Positions 44,421 through 53,751 of a stretch of 64,000 nucleotides of DNA are shown piece after piece; within the stretch, counting starts at the first letter, position 1; each line of letters starts with the position of its first letter. The stretch lies in the NCBI GenBank assembly GCA_020636745.1, contig JACJXH010000008.1, positions 115,538 to 179,537 on the forward strand, written 5' to 3'. The stretch is from Lentimicrobiaceae bacterium. Lineage in GTDB: Bacteria; Bacteroidota; Bacteroidia; Bacteroidales; Lentimicrobiaceae. A program made the translations under genes and the position numbers. The notes under the pieces are model-generated. The model made no database searches. It had not been told where the DNA came from and saw nothing but the letters and a program-made list of their open reading frames with translations.

Positions 44421-45191
44421 CTAGTAAGATTTATCACCTCCCAGAATACCACCCAGAATGGAGCCTCCGATGCCGCCAACGCCACGGCTTTCTTCCCTGT
44501 TTGTTCTTGATGAGGCAACAATCCGGTCGGCCAGTCGTGAAAACGGAAGACTTTGCAGGTATACTGTGCCGGGGCCGGTTAGTTTAACCAAAAAAAGACC
44601 TTCTCCACCAAACAGTGCATTTTTAAAACCGCCTATAAAGCGGATGTCATAATCAACCGAAGGGTGGAAAGCGACAAGACACCCGGTGTCGACATGGAGT
44701 GTTTCGCCGGGCTGAAGGTTGCGCTGGATGATAGCGCCACCGGCCTGAACAAAAGCAAGGCCATGGCCCGATAGGCGCTGAAGTATAAAACCTTCACCAC
44801 CAAATAGTCCGGCACCTATTTTCTTTGTAAAAGCTATGTCAATATCAATACCATTGGCAGCACACAGGAATGCGTCCTTTTGACAAAGGAATTCGCCGCC
44901 AAGTTTGTCCAGCTCAAGGGGTATTATTTTGCCGGGATAGGGTGCGCTAAAAGCTACTCTGCGCTTAATTCTGTCGTTGTTAAGAAAGGTGGTTATAAAG
45001 AAACCGTCGCCGGTAAGCATTCGTTTAAATCCTTTGAAAATGCCGCCACCCGTATTGGTTTGCATTTCAATGCCATTTTCCATATACATCATGGCGCCAA
45101 CTTCAGCCCGAACACCTTCGGAAGGATCGAGCTCTACCTCAATCAATTGCATGTCATCGCCAAATATCTTGTAATCAATAATGTCTGCCAT
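44421..45191 (-). CDS. TIGR00266/AIM24 family protein
   Basis: 256-residue beta-barrel-like protein of unknown molecular role, distantly related to mitochondrial AIM24. The family pattern is IDYKIFGDDMQLIEVELDPS at the start, then GAMMYMENGIEM, GGGIFKGFKRMLTGDG and GEGFILQRLSG. The C-terminus is glycine-rich with GGIGGSILGGILGG. A -7 box (minus strand 45227-45234, TAAATTTG) precedes it. The C-terminal glycine repeat may be a membrane-associated tail. Nothing shows a partner gene. Confidence 0.85.
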   Translation of the reverse strand: MADIIDYKIFGDDMQLIEVELDPSEGVRAEVGAMMYMENGIEMQTNTGGGIFKGFKRMLTGDGFFITTFLNNDRIKRRVAFSAPYPGKIIPLELDKLGGEFLCQKDAFLCAANGIDIDIAFTKKIGAGLFGGEGFILQRLSGHGLAFVQAGGAIIQRNLQPGETLHVDTGCLVAFHPSVDYDIRFIGGFKNALFGGEGLFLVKLTGPGTVYLQSLPFSRLADRIVASSRTNREESRGVGGIGGSILGGILGGDKSY

Positions 45192-45226
45192 TGGTTCTAA
45201 TAGTGTTTGTGAAGTTTTATTTAAAG

Positions 45227-45234
45227 CAAATTTA
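45227..45234 (-). promoter_or_regulatory. -7 box for the AIM24-like gene
   Basis: Minus-strand TAAATTTG, an exact TANNTTTG match 36 nt before the ATG. Confidence 0.45.
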
Positions 45235-45303
45235 ATAAGAAATGTGCCTGATTGGTCATAAAAAAATCTTGCATGATTGTTTTAGTATTTCAGGAGAATG
45301 TAT

Positions 45304-45311
45304 TATCTTTG
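45304..45311 (+). promoter_or_regulatory. -7 box for tRNA-His
   Basis: TATCTTTG, an exact TANNTTTG match 19 nt before the tRNA. A TTG occurs 24 nt upstream (45277-45279), slightly too far for a standard -33. Confidence 0.5.
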
Positions 45312-45329
45312 CCGCTCCAAAACAAACAT

Positions 45330-45407
45330 GGTGGTCTTAGCTCAGTTGGTTAGAGCGTCTGATTGTGGTTCAGAAGGTCGTGGGTTCGAGCCCCATATTC
45401 CACCCCA
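45330..45407 (+). tRNA. tRNA-His(GTG) with G-1 and encoded CCA
   Basis: Cloverleaf read directly. G-1 at 45330, acceptor GTGGTCT at 45331-45337, D arm from 45340, anticodon stem TCTGA/TCAGA with loop TTGTGGT and anticodon GTG at 45365-45367, T arm GTGGG/CCCAT, discriminator C at 45404, CCA at 45405-45407. The G-1 and C73 are the identity elements of tRNA-His. The acceptor stem pairs at positions 1-4 and 7 but not at 5:68 (U-U) or 6:67 (C-U). A terminator follows. Confidence 0.93.
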
Positions 45408-45414
45408 AAAATTG

Positions 45415-45442
45415 AAAGGTCGGCATTGCCGGCCTTTTTTTA
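45415..45442 (+). terminator. Terminator of tRNA-His
   Basis: 10-bp stem AAAGGTCGGC / GCCGGCCTTT (45415-45424, 45428-45437) with one G-U pair, a 3-nt loop and a T-run. Nothing gene-like is seen from here to 45730. Confidence 0.85.
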
Positions 45443-45730
45443 TTTATCCAAAACCCTTGTAAATCATGGTTTTCAGCTTGTAAGCTGTGTGATAAAATAT
45501 GCCTTTGTATGCTGAAGCGCTGCATTGGGGGCGACTGTAATTTCTTATGATATCTGTAATAATTGGGCTACGAAACCTGGCAGGAAGTCTGGTTATTCAA
45601 TATGTATGGTTTTTTGTTTGATGGATGTCCAATGGTGCTTTGTGAAGCCGGGACCCGAATCAGGGTTTACAAGAGGTTAAAAAAAATCCCCGGCGCAGGC
45701 CAGGGACAAGTATGGTGAAACAGGAAAGCT

Positions 45731-46099
45731 TTATTCAAATCTTCGATGCCAGGCAGAGGTCCCGTCTTTTATTTCTTCATCGCGAACCCAGTATTGATCA
45801 ACAATCTCTGTTTTTTGCTGTTCCCAGTAAGCCGGAGAAACTTTTTGTCCGTCTTTGGTTTTCAGGCTCATTTCATAAACAGCAATCACCGGATTAAATA
45901 CCAGATCGGTAACTCCAATAGTGAAAGTGGGGGCAGTTGATTCATCTGCACGTTTATCTTCCGCTAGCTGAATTTCAAAACCGTTGAAGCTCAGAAGCTC
46001 TTTCAGGAAATCTACCCGCCTGGCTGTTACGCCTTTTTCAATTACGGTGCATCGGATTCCGTTAATTTCTTCGACGATGTGTTTGGCTTGCAGGGGCAT
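45731..46099 (-). CDS. Conserved hypothetical protein
   Basis: 122 residues with no signal peptide or membrane segment. Alternating charged and hydrophobic residues (CTVIEKGVTARRVDFLKELL; VTDLVFNPVIAVYEMSL; WEQQKTEIVDQYWVRDE) suggest a small alpha/beta cytosolic fold. I do not recognise the family. It lies just below the end of the complex I operon on the same strand (92-nt gap) but with its own leader, so operon membership is uncertain. Confidence 0.7.
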   Translation of the reverse strand: MPLQAKHIVEEINGIRCTVIEKGVTARRVDFLKELLSFNGFEIQLAEDKRADESTAPTFTIGVTDLVFNPVIAVYEMSLKTKDGQKVSPAYWEQQKTEIVDQYWVRDEEIKDGTSAWHRRFE

Positions 46100-46191
46100 A
46101 TGTTTCAGGGATTTTAAGTCTTAAATGTAAGTTCAAAGCGTTTTTTTATCTCAAGGGCCTATTCTTAATCAATGTGTTTGTTTTAAGTACA

Positions 46192-47622
46192 TCAGAATAA
46201 GCCGGCGCCAATGCTCAGGTTGTAAACAAATTCATAAATCTGACTCCAGAAACCCACAACCACAATGCCAATGGCACTCAGAAGTAATCCGGCTTTGGTC
46301 ATGCCGTCGCTGTTAAAAAAGGCGATTGGATTTTCAGTTTTATTGATGAACATGGCCTTTACAACCATCAAATAGTAGTACAATGAAATGGTGGCATTTA
46401 ATACAGCGATAAATACCAGCCAGTAATATCCTGCCGAGGCTGCTGAGGTAAACAAAAAGAATTTTCCGAAGAATCCGGCTACCGGTGGAATTCCGGCTAA
46501 CGAGAACATCGAAAGCATCATCAGCAGGCTGAGTTTCGGATTGGTTTTGTACAGCCCGTCATAGTCGCTCATTTCTACTTTTCCGGTAACGCTTTCAATG
46601 GCTGAAACGACCCCGAAAGCTCCCAGATTGGAGAAAATATAGATCAGCACAAAATAAATGACAGAGGTCATCCCCATCTGGCTGCCTGCAATAATACCCA
46701 ACAGAATAAAGCCAGCCTGGGCTATGGAGGAAAATGCAAGGAACCTTTTCATGTTTTTCTGCCTGAGCGCAAAAAGATTACCTACAACCATGGTGATGAC
46801 TGAGATAACATAAATCACATCTTTCCAGATGTAGGCCAGCTGAAAAAATACTTTGTATAGGATGAGGATAAGAATAAAGGAAGCAGCTCCTTTTGAGATG
46901 ACAGAAAAGTAGGAGGTGACATTTACCGGAGCGCCTTCGTAAACGTCGGCTGTCCACAGGTGAAAAGGTACCAGTGATATTTTGAAGGCAAGTCCTGAAA
47001 AGAAGAACAGAAATGCCAGTACCTGCATGGGAGCTGTGCTGTAACTTAAAGCAACATCGTTAAAATAAATGCTTCCGGTTGAACCGTAAATGAGTGACAG
47101 CCCGAACAAAAGAATGCCCGACGACAGGGCTGACGAAAGGATTAATTTTACACCGGCTTCAGCCGATTTGGTTTGGTGATGGGTGTATGCTGCCAACGCT
47201 GCCAAGGGAATGGTAGCAGTTTCGAGGCCAAGATAGAACATCAGAAAATCACCTGATGAAATCATAAAATACATCCCAATAAGGGTTGAAAACAGCAGAA
47301 TAAAATATTCGCTCATTTTCTCTCTGTTTTCGGGCTTCATTATCCAGGTGTACGATTGCAGCAGAATAATCAGCACGCCGATATTCAGTACGTTTTTCAT
47401 CATACATACCAGCGGAGTTGCCCTGAACATACCTCCGAAGAGTTCACCTTCGGGCGTAGGAAAGAATCCAACGATGGTGTGAATGCTAAACAGCGCTATT
47501 ACCACCGGAATAATGCGCGGTTTGTGCGCAGGTTTCAGTCCGAGATCAATAATCAGCAGAATGAGTGCTATGGCAACTAGCATTATTTCGTGCCGTAAAA
47601 GTAAGAAGTCGTTGATGGTCAT
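46192..47622 (-). CDS. nuoN: Complex I subunit N (antiporter-like)
   Basis: Proton-pumping membrane subunit of respiratory complex I, homologous to Mrp-type antiporters. It carries about 14 hydrophobic helices over 476 residues. The conserved functional region is LVPFHLWTADVYEGAP, with the Lys/Glu-rich loop helices in FALRQKNMKRFLAFSSIAQAG. It is the last gene of the nuoA-N operon. No terminator hairpin is obvious after its stop. Confidence 0.95.
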   Translation of the reverse strand: MTINDFLLLRHEIMLVAIALILLIIDLGLKPAHKPRIIPVVIALFSIHTIVGFFPTPEGELFGGMFRATPLVCMMKNVLNIGVLIILLQSYTWIMKPENREKMSEYFILLFSTLIGMYFMISSGDFLMFYLGLETATIPLAALAAYTHHQTKSAEAGVKLILSSALSSGILLFGLSLIYGSTGSIYFNDVALSYSTAPMQVLAFLFFFSGLAFKISLVPFHLWTADVYEGAPVNVTSYFSVISKGAASFILILILYKVFFQLAYIWKDVIYVISVITMVVGNLFALRQKNMKRFLAFSSIAQAGFILLGIIAGSQMGMTSVIYFVLIYIFSNLGAFGVVSAIESVTGKVEMSDYDGLYKTNPKLSLLMMLSMFSLAGIPPVAGFFGKFFLFTSAASAGYYWLVFIAVLNATISLYYYLMVVKAMFINKTENPIAFFNSDGMTKAGLLLSAIGIVVVGFWSQIYEFVYNLSIGAGLF

Positions 47623-47696
47623 ACTACCGAATCTAAAGTTTTTATGAATTGGTTCCTGCCGGTTTTACATCAACCGGTAAGTCCGGAATATGCTTA

Positions 47697-49217
47697 TTAA
47701 AACAGACTGACAAATTCAGTTCCTGAAAGTGAAATTTTCTGTACAATGGGTGCCAGGCTCACATTAATCATATCGGAAAGCCAGAGAGGTGCAATACCAA
47801 TAGCAGCAATGGCAATCACGAGCGTAATGGTTGAAAGCCTTTCATGCCATTTGGCATCTTCGAGATGCAGAAAGTGATCGTTTTTGACAGGCCCCAGTAA
47901 AAGTATGCCAACCACGCGCAAAATGTACACTGCGGTGACTACAATACTTGTAGTGGCCATAATGGTGAGTATTCTGTGAAAATTGTCAGTATGCTGGAAG
48001 GCGCCGATAAAGATGGTCATTTCAGCAACAAATCCGCTTAAACCGGGAAGTCCGAGTGAAGCGAGACCGGCAATTACATAAACCACCCCCAAAAAAGGCA
48101 TAACTTTCATCAGGCCGCCCATTTCGTTGATCATACGGGTATGGGTTCTGCCATAAATCATACCGATAAGGGCAAAGAAGAGGGCAGTCATCAGTCCGTG
48201 TGAAATCATTTGTATGATAGCTCCGTTAAATGCAGTCTGATTCATCATCAGCACGGCGAAAAGTACCAGTCCGCAGTGGCTTACCGATGAGTAGGCATTG
48301 ATATATTTCAGGTCTTTTTGCCAGATAGCTCCAAAAGCACCATAAACTACACTGATGGAGGTAAGCAGCAGAAATATCCAGGCTTGTTCCTGGGCAGCAT
48401 CGGGCATCAGAAAAATGGCAACGCGGAAAGCGCCGTAGCCTCCGAGTTTCATCAAAACACCGGCGTGCAGCATCGAAACAGCAGTTGGTGCTGAGGCATG
48501 CCCGTCGGGCGACCAGGTGTGGAAAGGGAAAAGAGCGCCCAGAATACCGAAGCCGATAAAGGTAAACGGAAAAAGAAAACGCTGCATTTCAATAGGAATG
48601 GTTGTTTTTGAGATTTCAAGAAGATTCCAGGTGAGTTGTCCACCGGCAGGAGCTGAGTAAAAATAAATGCCAAGCAAGCCTACCATCAGCAATGCAGAGC
48701 CACCCATCAGCATCAGGGTGAGTTTCATGGCTGAATATTCCTTGGGCCCCGAGCCCCAGATACCAATCAACAGATACATCGGGATAACCGCAATTTCATA
48801 AAACAGGAACATGGTAAACAAATCGAGCGAAATAAAGAACCCAAATACTCCGGAAGCCAGCAGAATAAGTGATATAAAAAATTCCCTGGAAAGGAAATCC
48901 ATGTTCCATGAAGCAAAAACGCCTGCAAAAACCACCACTGAGGTTAAACCAATCATGGCAACCGAAATCCCGTCAACACCAACCGCGTAATGTATGTTCA
49001 GTGTCGGAAACCAAAGTGCATCGTAGGTAAACAGCATTTCGGCCATGTTACCGGCGTTGCGTTCGGCCAGATACATGTATACCAGGATGGCCGCAAGAAT
49101 TAGCTGAAAGCTCATACCTATGGCAGATACAAGGCGGGTTTGCTTCAGATTTTTGGTAAATCCGATACCTACCATTGTCAGCACCGGAATCAGGACAAAT
49201 AGACTGAGTATATTCAT
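47697..49217 (-). CDS. nuoM: Complex I subunit M (antiporter-like)
   Basis: Membrane proton-pumping subunit, 506 residues, with about 14 helices. Signature motifs are GALFPFHTWSPDGHASAP and the KDLKYINAYSSVSHCGLVLF stretch. It lies between nuoN (74-nt gap) and nuoL (16-nt gap) in the usual L-M-N order. Confidence 0.96.
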   Translation of the reverse strand: MNILSLFVLIPVLTMVGIGFTKNLKQTRLVSAIGMSFQLILAAILVYMYLAERNAGNMAEMLFTYDALWFPTLNIHYAVGVDGISVAMIGLTSVVVFAGVFASWNMDFLSREFFISLILLASGVFGFFISLDLFTMFLFYEIAVIPMYLLIGIWGSGPKEYSAMKLTLMLMGGSALLMVGLLGIYFYSAPAGGQLTWNLLEISKTTIPIEMQRFLFPFTFIGFGILGALFPFHTWSPDGHASAPTAVSMLHAGVLMKLGGYGAFRVAIFLMPDAAQEQAWIFLLLTSISVVYGAFGAIWQKDLKYINAYSSVSHCGLVLFAVLMMNQTAFNGAIIQMISHGLMTALFFALIGMIYGRTHTRMINEMGGLMKVMPFLGVVYVIAGLASLGLPGLSGFVAEMTIFIGAFQHTDNFHRILTIMATTSIVVTAVYILRVVGILLLGPVKNDHFLHLEDAKWHERLSTITLVIAIAAIGIAPLWLSDMINVSLAPIVQKISLSGTEFVSLF

Positions 49218-49233
49218 AGTTTGATTCTTTTCT

Positions 49234-51150
49234 TTACCACAGATAAATAAAAATGATGACCAGCGCTATTGTGCCTGAGATAAATACAAACCCGTACTGC
49301 TGAATGCGACCGCTCTGGAATCCTTTAATCATGATTGAAGAGCGCTCAACTACACGGGCAATCAGGTTCATAAACCCATCTACAATGTGCCGGTCGAACC
49401 ATGCAACCGGGCGCGAAATGTAATTGAAAATGATTTTATGCGTTACAAACAAGTATACTTCGTCGATGTAAAACTTGTGATAAGTCCATTTGTAAAACTG
49501 ACCGAAGCCCGTTGCAATTTTAACCGGAATGGCTGTTTCTTTGCGATACATAATGGTTGCAATAACAATGCCCAGCAATCCGATAAGTACAGAAGGAATG
49601 GCAACGGCATACTCAATATGTGTTTCAAACGGGAGGCCGTCGCTGGTTACAAGGTTATGGAAGGGCAGGAATCCGGCGAAAACCGAACCAAAAGCCAGCA
49701 CCATCAAAGGAATGGTCATGGTTGCCGGAGCTTCGTGCGGTGTATGATGGTAATGTGTTTCTTTGCCCCAGAAGATGTTGTAATATAACCTGAACATATA
49801 AAAGGCCGTAAGTCCTGCAACAGCAAATTCAATGATAAACAAAGGCATATTGTGATGGAAAGCAGCCACAAGTATTTCGTCCTTGCTGAAGAACCCCGAA
49901 AGTGGCGGAATACCGGCAATGGTCAAACAGGCAATCAGGAATGTGATGTGAGTAATGGGCAGATATTTGCGCAGGCCGCCCATTTCGCGCATATCGTTGC
50001 TGTGCACTGCGTGTATAATGGCTCCGGCGCCGAGGAAGAGTAATGCCTTAAACATGGCGTGTGTAAACAAGTGGAAATTGCCGGCCATAAATCCAAGGCC
50101 TTCATGACCACCATATCCTGAAACGCCGAGTGCAAGCATCATGTAGCCAATCTGCGACATGGTTGAGAATGCCAGAACCCGTTTAATGTCGTTTTGTGTG
50201 CAGGCGATGATGGCTGCAAACAGCGAACTGAAACCGCCCACCCAGGCAACAATATGCAGGGCTTCAGGAGCCACCATTGAATAAACCGGGAACAATCTTG
50301 CCACCAGGTAAACACCGGCCACAACCATTGTAGCAGCATGAATTAAAGCCGAAACAGGAGTGGGGCCTTCCATTGCATCGGGAAGCCAGATATGAAGCGG
50401 AAACATGGCCGATTTGCCAGCGCCGCCGACAAAAATAAAAGTCAGTGCCCAGGTGATGGCGCTTAAACCCATAAAGGTAGCGCCGCCAGCATGCAGCATA
50501 GCCGGGCCTGTGGGGCTAACGAGTGTCTGAAAATCAAATGTATCTGTCATAAACGACAACATCAGAATTCCGATAAGAAACCCGAGATCGGCAAAACGGG
50601 TAACAATAAATGCTTTTTTCGATGCCGAAACTGCGCTCGGTTTTTCGTAATAAAAACCAATCAGCAGAAACGATGAAACCCCGACAAGTTCCCAGAAAAT
50701 GTACATCTGGAAAATGTTGGTTGCCAAAACCAGTCCCAGCATGGAAAAACTAAACAGCGAAAGGAAAGCGTAAAAGCGGGCAAAGCCTTTCTCGCCTTTC
50801 ATATAACCCAGGCTGTAGATATGCACCATAAATGAAACAGTGCTTACCACAATTAGCATCATCACTGAAATGGGGTCGAGCAGAATTCCCAGATGAATGG
50901 TTAGTTTGTCGGTTAGGTTAAGCCATTGTATTTCAAAAGCTTTCAGCGAGCTGTATCCCATTCCGGCAACATGGTCTGTCCAGAAATACCTGATGGCAGT
51001 CATGTAGGAGAGTATGAAAACAACAAATAAACCTGTGGTTCCGATGAGCCCCGAAACGAGTGGTTTGAATTTGTGGCCTGTGAGTCCTGTGAACAGGAAT
51101 ACTGCCAGTGGAATCAGCGGTATAAGCAATGTGTAAGTGTAATCTGTCAT
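49234..51150 (-). CDS. nuoL: Complex I subunit L (antiporter-like with lateral helix)
   Basis: Distal proton-pumping subunit, 638 residues, with the extra C-terminal amphipathic helix that runs along the membrane arm. Conserved KSAMFPLHIWLPDAMEGPTPVS and NDIKRVLAFSTMSQIGYM are present. FFSKDEIL follows, and the C-terminal segment contains YIDEVYLF-like FYIDEVYLFV. The order L-M-N is standard. Confidence 0.96.
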   Translation of the reverse strand: MTDYTYTLLIPLIPLAVFLFTGLTGHKFKPLVSGLIGTTGLFVVFILSYMTAIRYFWTDHVAGMGYSSLKAFEIQWLNLTDKLTIHLGILLDPISVMMLIVVSTVSFMVHIYSLGYMKGEKGFARFYAFLSLFSFSMLGLVLATNIFQMYIFWELVGVSSFLLIGFYYEKPSAVSASKKAFIVTRFADLGFLIGILMLSFMTDTFDFQTLVSPTGPAMLHAGGATFMGLSAITWALTFIFVGGAGKSAMFPLHIWLPDAMEGPTPVSALIHAATMVVAGVYLVARLFPVYSMVAPEALHIVAWVGGFSSLFAAIIACTQNDIKRVLAFSTMSQIGYMMLALGVSGYGGHEGLGFMAGNFHLFTHAMFKALLFLGAGAIIHAVHSNDMREMGGLRKYLPITHITFLIACLTIAGIPPLSGFFSKDEILVAAFHHNMPLFIIEFAVAGLTAFYMFRLYYNIFWGKETHYHHTPHEAPATMTIPLMVLAFGSVFAGFLPFHNLVTSDGLPFETHIEYAVAIPSVLIGLLGIVIATIMYRKETAIPVKIATGFGQFYKWTYHKFYIDEVYLFVTHKIIFNYISRPVAWFDRHIVDGFMNLIARVVERSSIMIKGFQSGRIQQYGFVFISGTIALVIIFIYLW

Positions 51151-51204
51151 ATGCTGCAGTCCTTTCGGTTATCTTTCTTGATTTTTGAAATTCAGCTTTT
51201 TCTT

Positions 51205-51522
51205 TTAAAATTTCATTTCGTCAACTTTATCTACCTCAATGGAGTGGAAGTTGCGGTAGATGTTGATGATGATGGCAATGGCAACTGCGGCTTCAGCTGC
51301 TGCCACGGCAATGACAATCAGGCTGAAGAAATGCCCGTGAAGATTATCGGGGTACAGATACCTGTTGAATGCCACAAAATTGATATTTACCGAATTAAGG
51401 ATTAACTCGATAGACATTAACATGGTGATTAGATTTTTGCGGGTCAGAAATCCGAAAACCCCTATAAAAAACATGAGGGTGCTAATCACTAAAAAATACT
51501 GTAAAGGAATGGTTCCGGTCAT
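51205..51522 (-). CDS. nuoK: Complex I subunit K
   Basis: Small three-helix membrane subunit of 105 residues. The conserved glutamates in helices 2 and 3 are visible in LMSIELILNSVNINFVAF and IAVAAAEAAVAIAI, both needed for proton transfer. It lies 13 nt below nuoJ. Confidence 0.94.
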   Translation of the reverse strand: MTGTIPLQYFLVISTLMFFIGVFGFLTRKNLITMLMSIELILNSVNINFVAFNRYLYPDNLHGHFFSLIVIAVAAAEAAVAIAIIINIYRNFHSIEVDKVDEMKF

Positions 51523-51535
51523 TTTACAAAGTATA

Positions 51536-52084
51536 TTATTGTTCGCTTTCCTTGGTTATCTGTTTTTTACTCACGGGTGAGCTGTTTTCTTTTCTGGCAA
51601 CTATAATAGCGCCAATCATGGCAGCCAGTAGAAGAACAGATACAACTTCAAATGGCAGGGCGTACCCGTTTTCCTGATAAGATACCAGCGCACGGCCTAT
51701 TGATTTTACATCAGACGAAGCACTCACTGTTGATTTGGCAGGAAACGAATAGTTGAGAATTGTCATGAGGGTAAGGGTAGCTCCTGCAATTACTGCCAAA
51801 GCCGACATAATGCCCTGGAATTTTCCTGCCACTTTCGCCCTTTCGCTGATATGACTGGTAAGCAGAATGGAAAAAATGATCAACACGATGATTCCTCCTG
51901 CATAAACGGTAAGCTGAACGGCTGCCAGAAAGTTGTAATTCAACATGAAATAGAGGCCGGCAGTGCTTACCAGCACAAATAGCAGATACACTGCAGCCCG
52001 GAGTATTCTTCTGGTTGTAACCGTAAGTATTGAAAAAACCAGGATCATACCTGAAAGCAGAAAGAATAAGATTTCGCTGTTCAT
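51536..52084 (-). CDS. nuoJ: Complex I subunit J
   Basis: Five-helix membrane subunit, 182 residues. The conserved helix 3 reads LTVYAGGIIVLIIF, containing the pi-bulge region TVYAGGI. It also has YFMLNYNFLAAVQ. The C-terminal tail is hydrophilic and charged. It is between nuoI (45-nt gap) and nuoK. Confidence 0.93.
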   Translation of the reverse strand: MNSEILFFLLSGMILVFSILTVTTRRILRAAVYLLFVLVSTAGLYFMLNYNFLAAVQLTVYAGGIIVLIIFSILLTSHISERAKVAGKFQGIMSALAVIAGATLTLMTILNYSFPAKSTVSASSDVKSIGRALVSYQENGYALPFEVVSVLLLAAMIGAIIVARKENSSPVSKKQITKESEQ

Positions 52085-52129
52085 ATTGTTAATATTATCA
52101 ATCGGTTAACGATTATTGACACTGTGTGT

Positions 52130-52612
52130 TTAGTCTTTTACACCTTCCATTATTCTGGAATCGGGTTTGTTCAGCACCTTGGTGAGCGTAGCGCGATCCC
52201 ATACGGCATGTTCAAAATTCTGCGCCATTACAATAGCACCGGTAGGGCAGGCTTTCACACATAAATTGCAGAAAGTGCACATGCCCAGATGATATATGTG
52301 CTTGTCGATGGCGCGGCGTTTTTTACCGTCTTCAGTCATAACCGATTTGGATATAATTTCAATGGAGCCATTGGGGCAATTGATTTCGCAAATTCCGCAA
52401 CCGGTACACTTATGTTCGTTGTTTTCGTTGTGAGGCATTACTACTTCGCCTCTGAACCGTTCAGCAATTTTAAGTGTTTGCCGGTTTTCAGGATATTGCT
52501 GCGTTACATGTTTCCATGGAGTAAAAAAGTACTTTCCCGTAATTTTCATTCCGGTAAGCAGTGTCCAGATACCCTTGATAATTTCGGTTATATATGTAAG
52601 AATCGATTTCAT
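52130..52612 (-). CDS. nuoI: Complex I subunit I (two 4Fe-4S clusters)
   Basis: Peripheral-arm subunit with two 4Fe-4S clusters, N6a and N6b. The first set is CTGCGICEINCPNGSI and the second CTFCNLCVKACPTGAI, each a CxxCxxCxxxCP. A hydrophobic N-terminal amphipathic helix lies before them. 160 residues is usual. It passes electrons from the input module to NuoB, so here it is probably the entry point for ferredoxin. Confidence 0.96.
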   Translation of the reverse strand: MKSILTYITEIIKGIWTLLTGMKITGKYFFTPWKHVTQQYPENRQTLKIAERFRGEVVMPHNENNEHKCTGCGICEINCPNGSIEIISKSVMTEDGKKRRAIDKHIYHLGMCTFCNLCVKACPTGAIVMAQNFEHAVWDRATLTKVLNKPDSRIMEGVKD

Positions 52613-52631
52613 GTTTTAAGTTTCAGAGAGA

Positions 52632-53720
52632 TTAGAAATGCAACCCTAAAAGTACAACTGCAGCCATGAGCAGTATGTTGAAAAGGTTAATCGGCAGCAG
52701 GTATTTCCATTCGAGGTTCAGAATCTGGTCAACACGCAAACGGGGGAAAGTCCATTTAAACCACATCATCAGGAACATAACGCCCAGTACTTTGATAAAA
52801 AACCAAACCAGTCCGGGAATCAAATCCATCACCTGGTTAAATCCGGCAAAATCGCCAAAGTGAAGCGGCATCCATCCTCCCAGAAAAACGGTGGTGGCCA
52901 TGCCGGCAACAATAAACAGGTTGATGTATTCGGCCAGGAAGAAGAAGGCAAATTTGATACCTGAATACTCGGTGTGAAAACCGGCAGTAAGTTCTGATTC
53001 GGCTTCGGCAAGGTCAAAAGGCCCACGGTTTGTTTCGGCAGTTCCGGCAATCACAAATACAAAAAATGCGATAAAGGCAGGGATATGTCCTTTAAAGATA
53101 AACCACATTTCGCGCTGTCCTTCAACCAGACCCGAAATCTGCATGGTGCCGGCCAGAATAATCATGGTAATGAGCGAAAGCCCGACCGAAAGTTCGTAAC
53201 TTACAATCTGAGCACCTGAACGCATTGCGCCAATGAGCGAGTATTTGTTGTTTGAGCTCCAGCCTGCCAGCAAAATGCCGATTACACCAACAGATGACAC
53301 TGCCGTGACAAAGAAAATGCCGATGTCGAAGTCAAATGTTTGTAATCCGGGAGCAAACGGAATAACTGAGATGACCAAAAAGCTGACAATAATTACAATG
53401 AAAGGAGCCAGGTTGTAAAGGAATTTGTCAACTCCTTTGGGTGTAACCAGTTCCTTCATCAGCAGTTTGATAAAGTCGGCAATGGTTTGCAGCAAACCCC
53501 AGGGGCCCACCCTCATGGGGCCAAGCCTTTGCTGAAAAGCTGCACAAACCTTGCGCTCAGCATAAACAAGAAAAAGGCCGAAAAGTGCTACAAAAAGCAG
53601 GTAGGCCACTCCAACTATTGTCCATTCAATGGCGATGGTTGTGGTTGCTGAATATTGCGACGACAAACTTTCGTGAATGGATTTTGTCAGTGTTGTGAAA
53701 TCGTAGATATTGAATGCCAT
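52632..53720 (-). CDS. nuoH: Complex I subunit H
   Basis: Membrane subunit that joins the two arms and lines the quinone chamber. 362 residues, about eight helices. Conserved LVYAERKVCAAFQQRLGPMRVGPWG (in parts) and ETNRGPFDLAEAESELTAGFH are both clear. It lies between nuoD (31-nt gap) and nuoI. Confidence 0.97.
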   Translation of the reverse strand: MAFNIYDFTTLTKSIHESLSSQYSATTTIAIEWTIVGVAYLLFVALFGLFLVYAERKVCAAFQQRLGPMRVGPWGLLQTIADFIKLLMKELVTPKGVDKFLYNLAPFIVIIVSFLVISVIPFAPGLQTFDFDIGIFFVTAVSSVGVIGILLAGWSSNNKYSLIGAMRSGAQIVSYELSVGLSLITMIILAGTMQISGLVEGQREMWFIFKGHIPAFIAFFVFVIAGTAETNRGPFDLAEAESELTAGFHTEYSGIKFAFFFLAEYINLFIVAGMATTVFLGGWMPLHFGDFAGFNQVMDLIPGLVWFFIKVLGVMFLMMWFKWTFPRLRVDQILNLEWKYLLPINLFNILLMAAVVLLGLHF

Positions 53721-53751
53721 CTTTTATGAGTTCGATGTTATCTTCAAAGTA

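Noticed and set aside
45438..45730. Second tRNA or ncRNA after tRNA-His
   Set aside because: No cloverleaf or hairpin other than the terminator could be drawn.
48000..49200. Mrp antiporter instead of complex I subunits L, M and N
   Set aside because: They are in one operon with nuoA-D, H, I, J and K, in the usual order, so complex I is the correct call.
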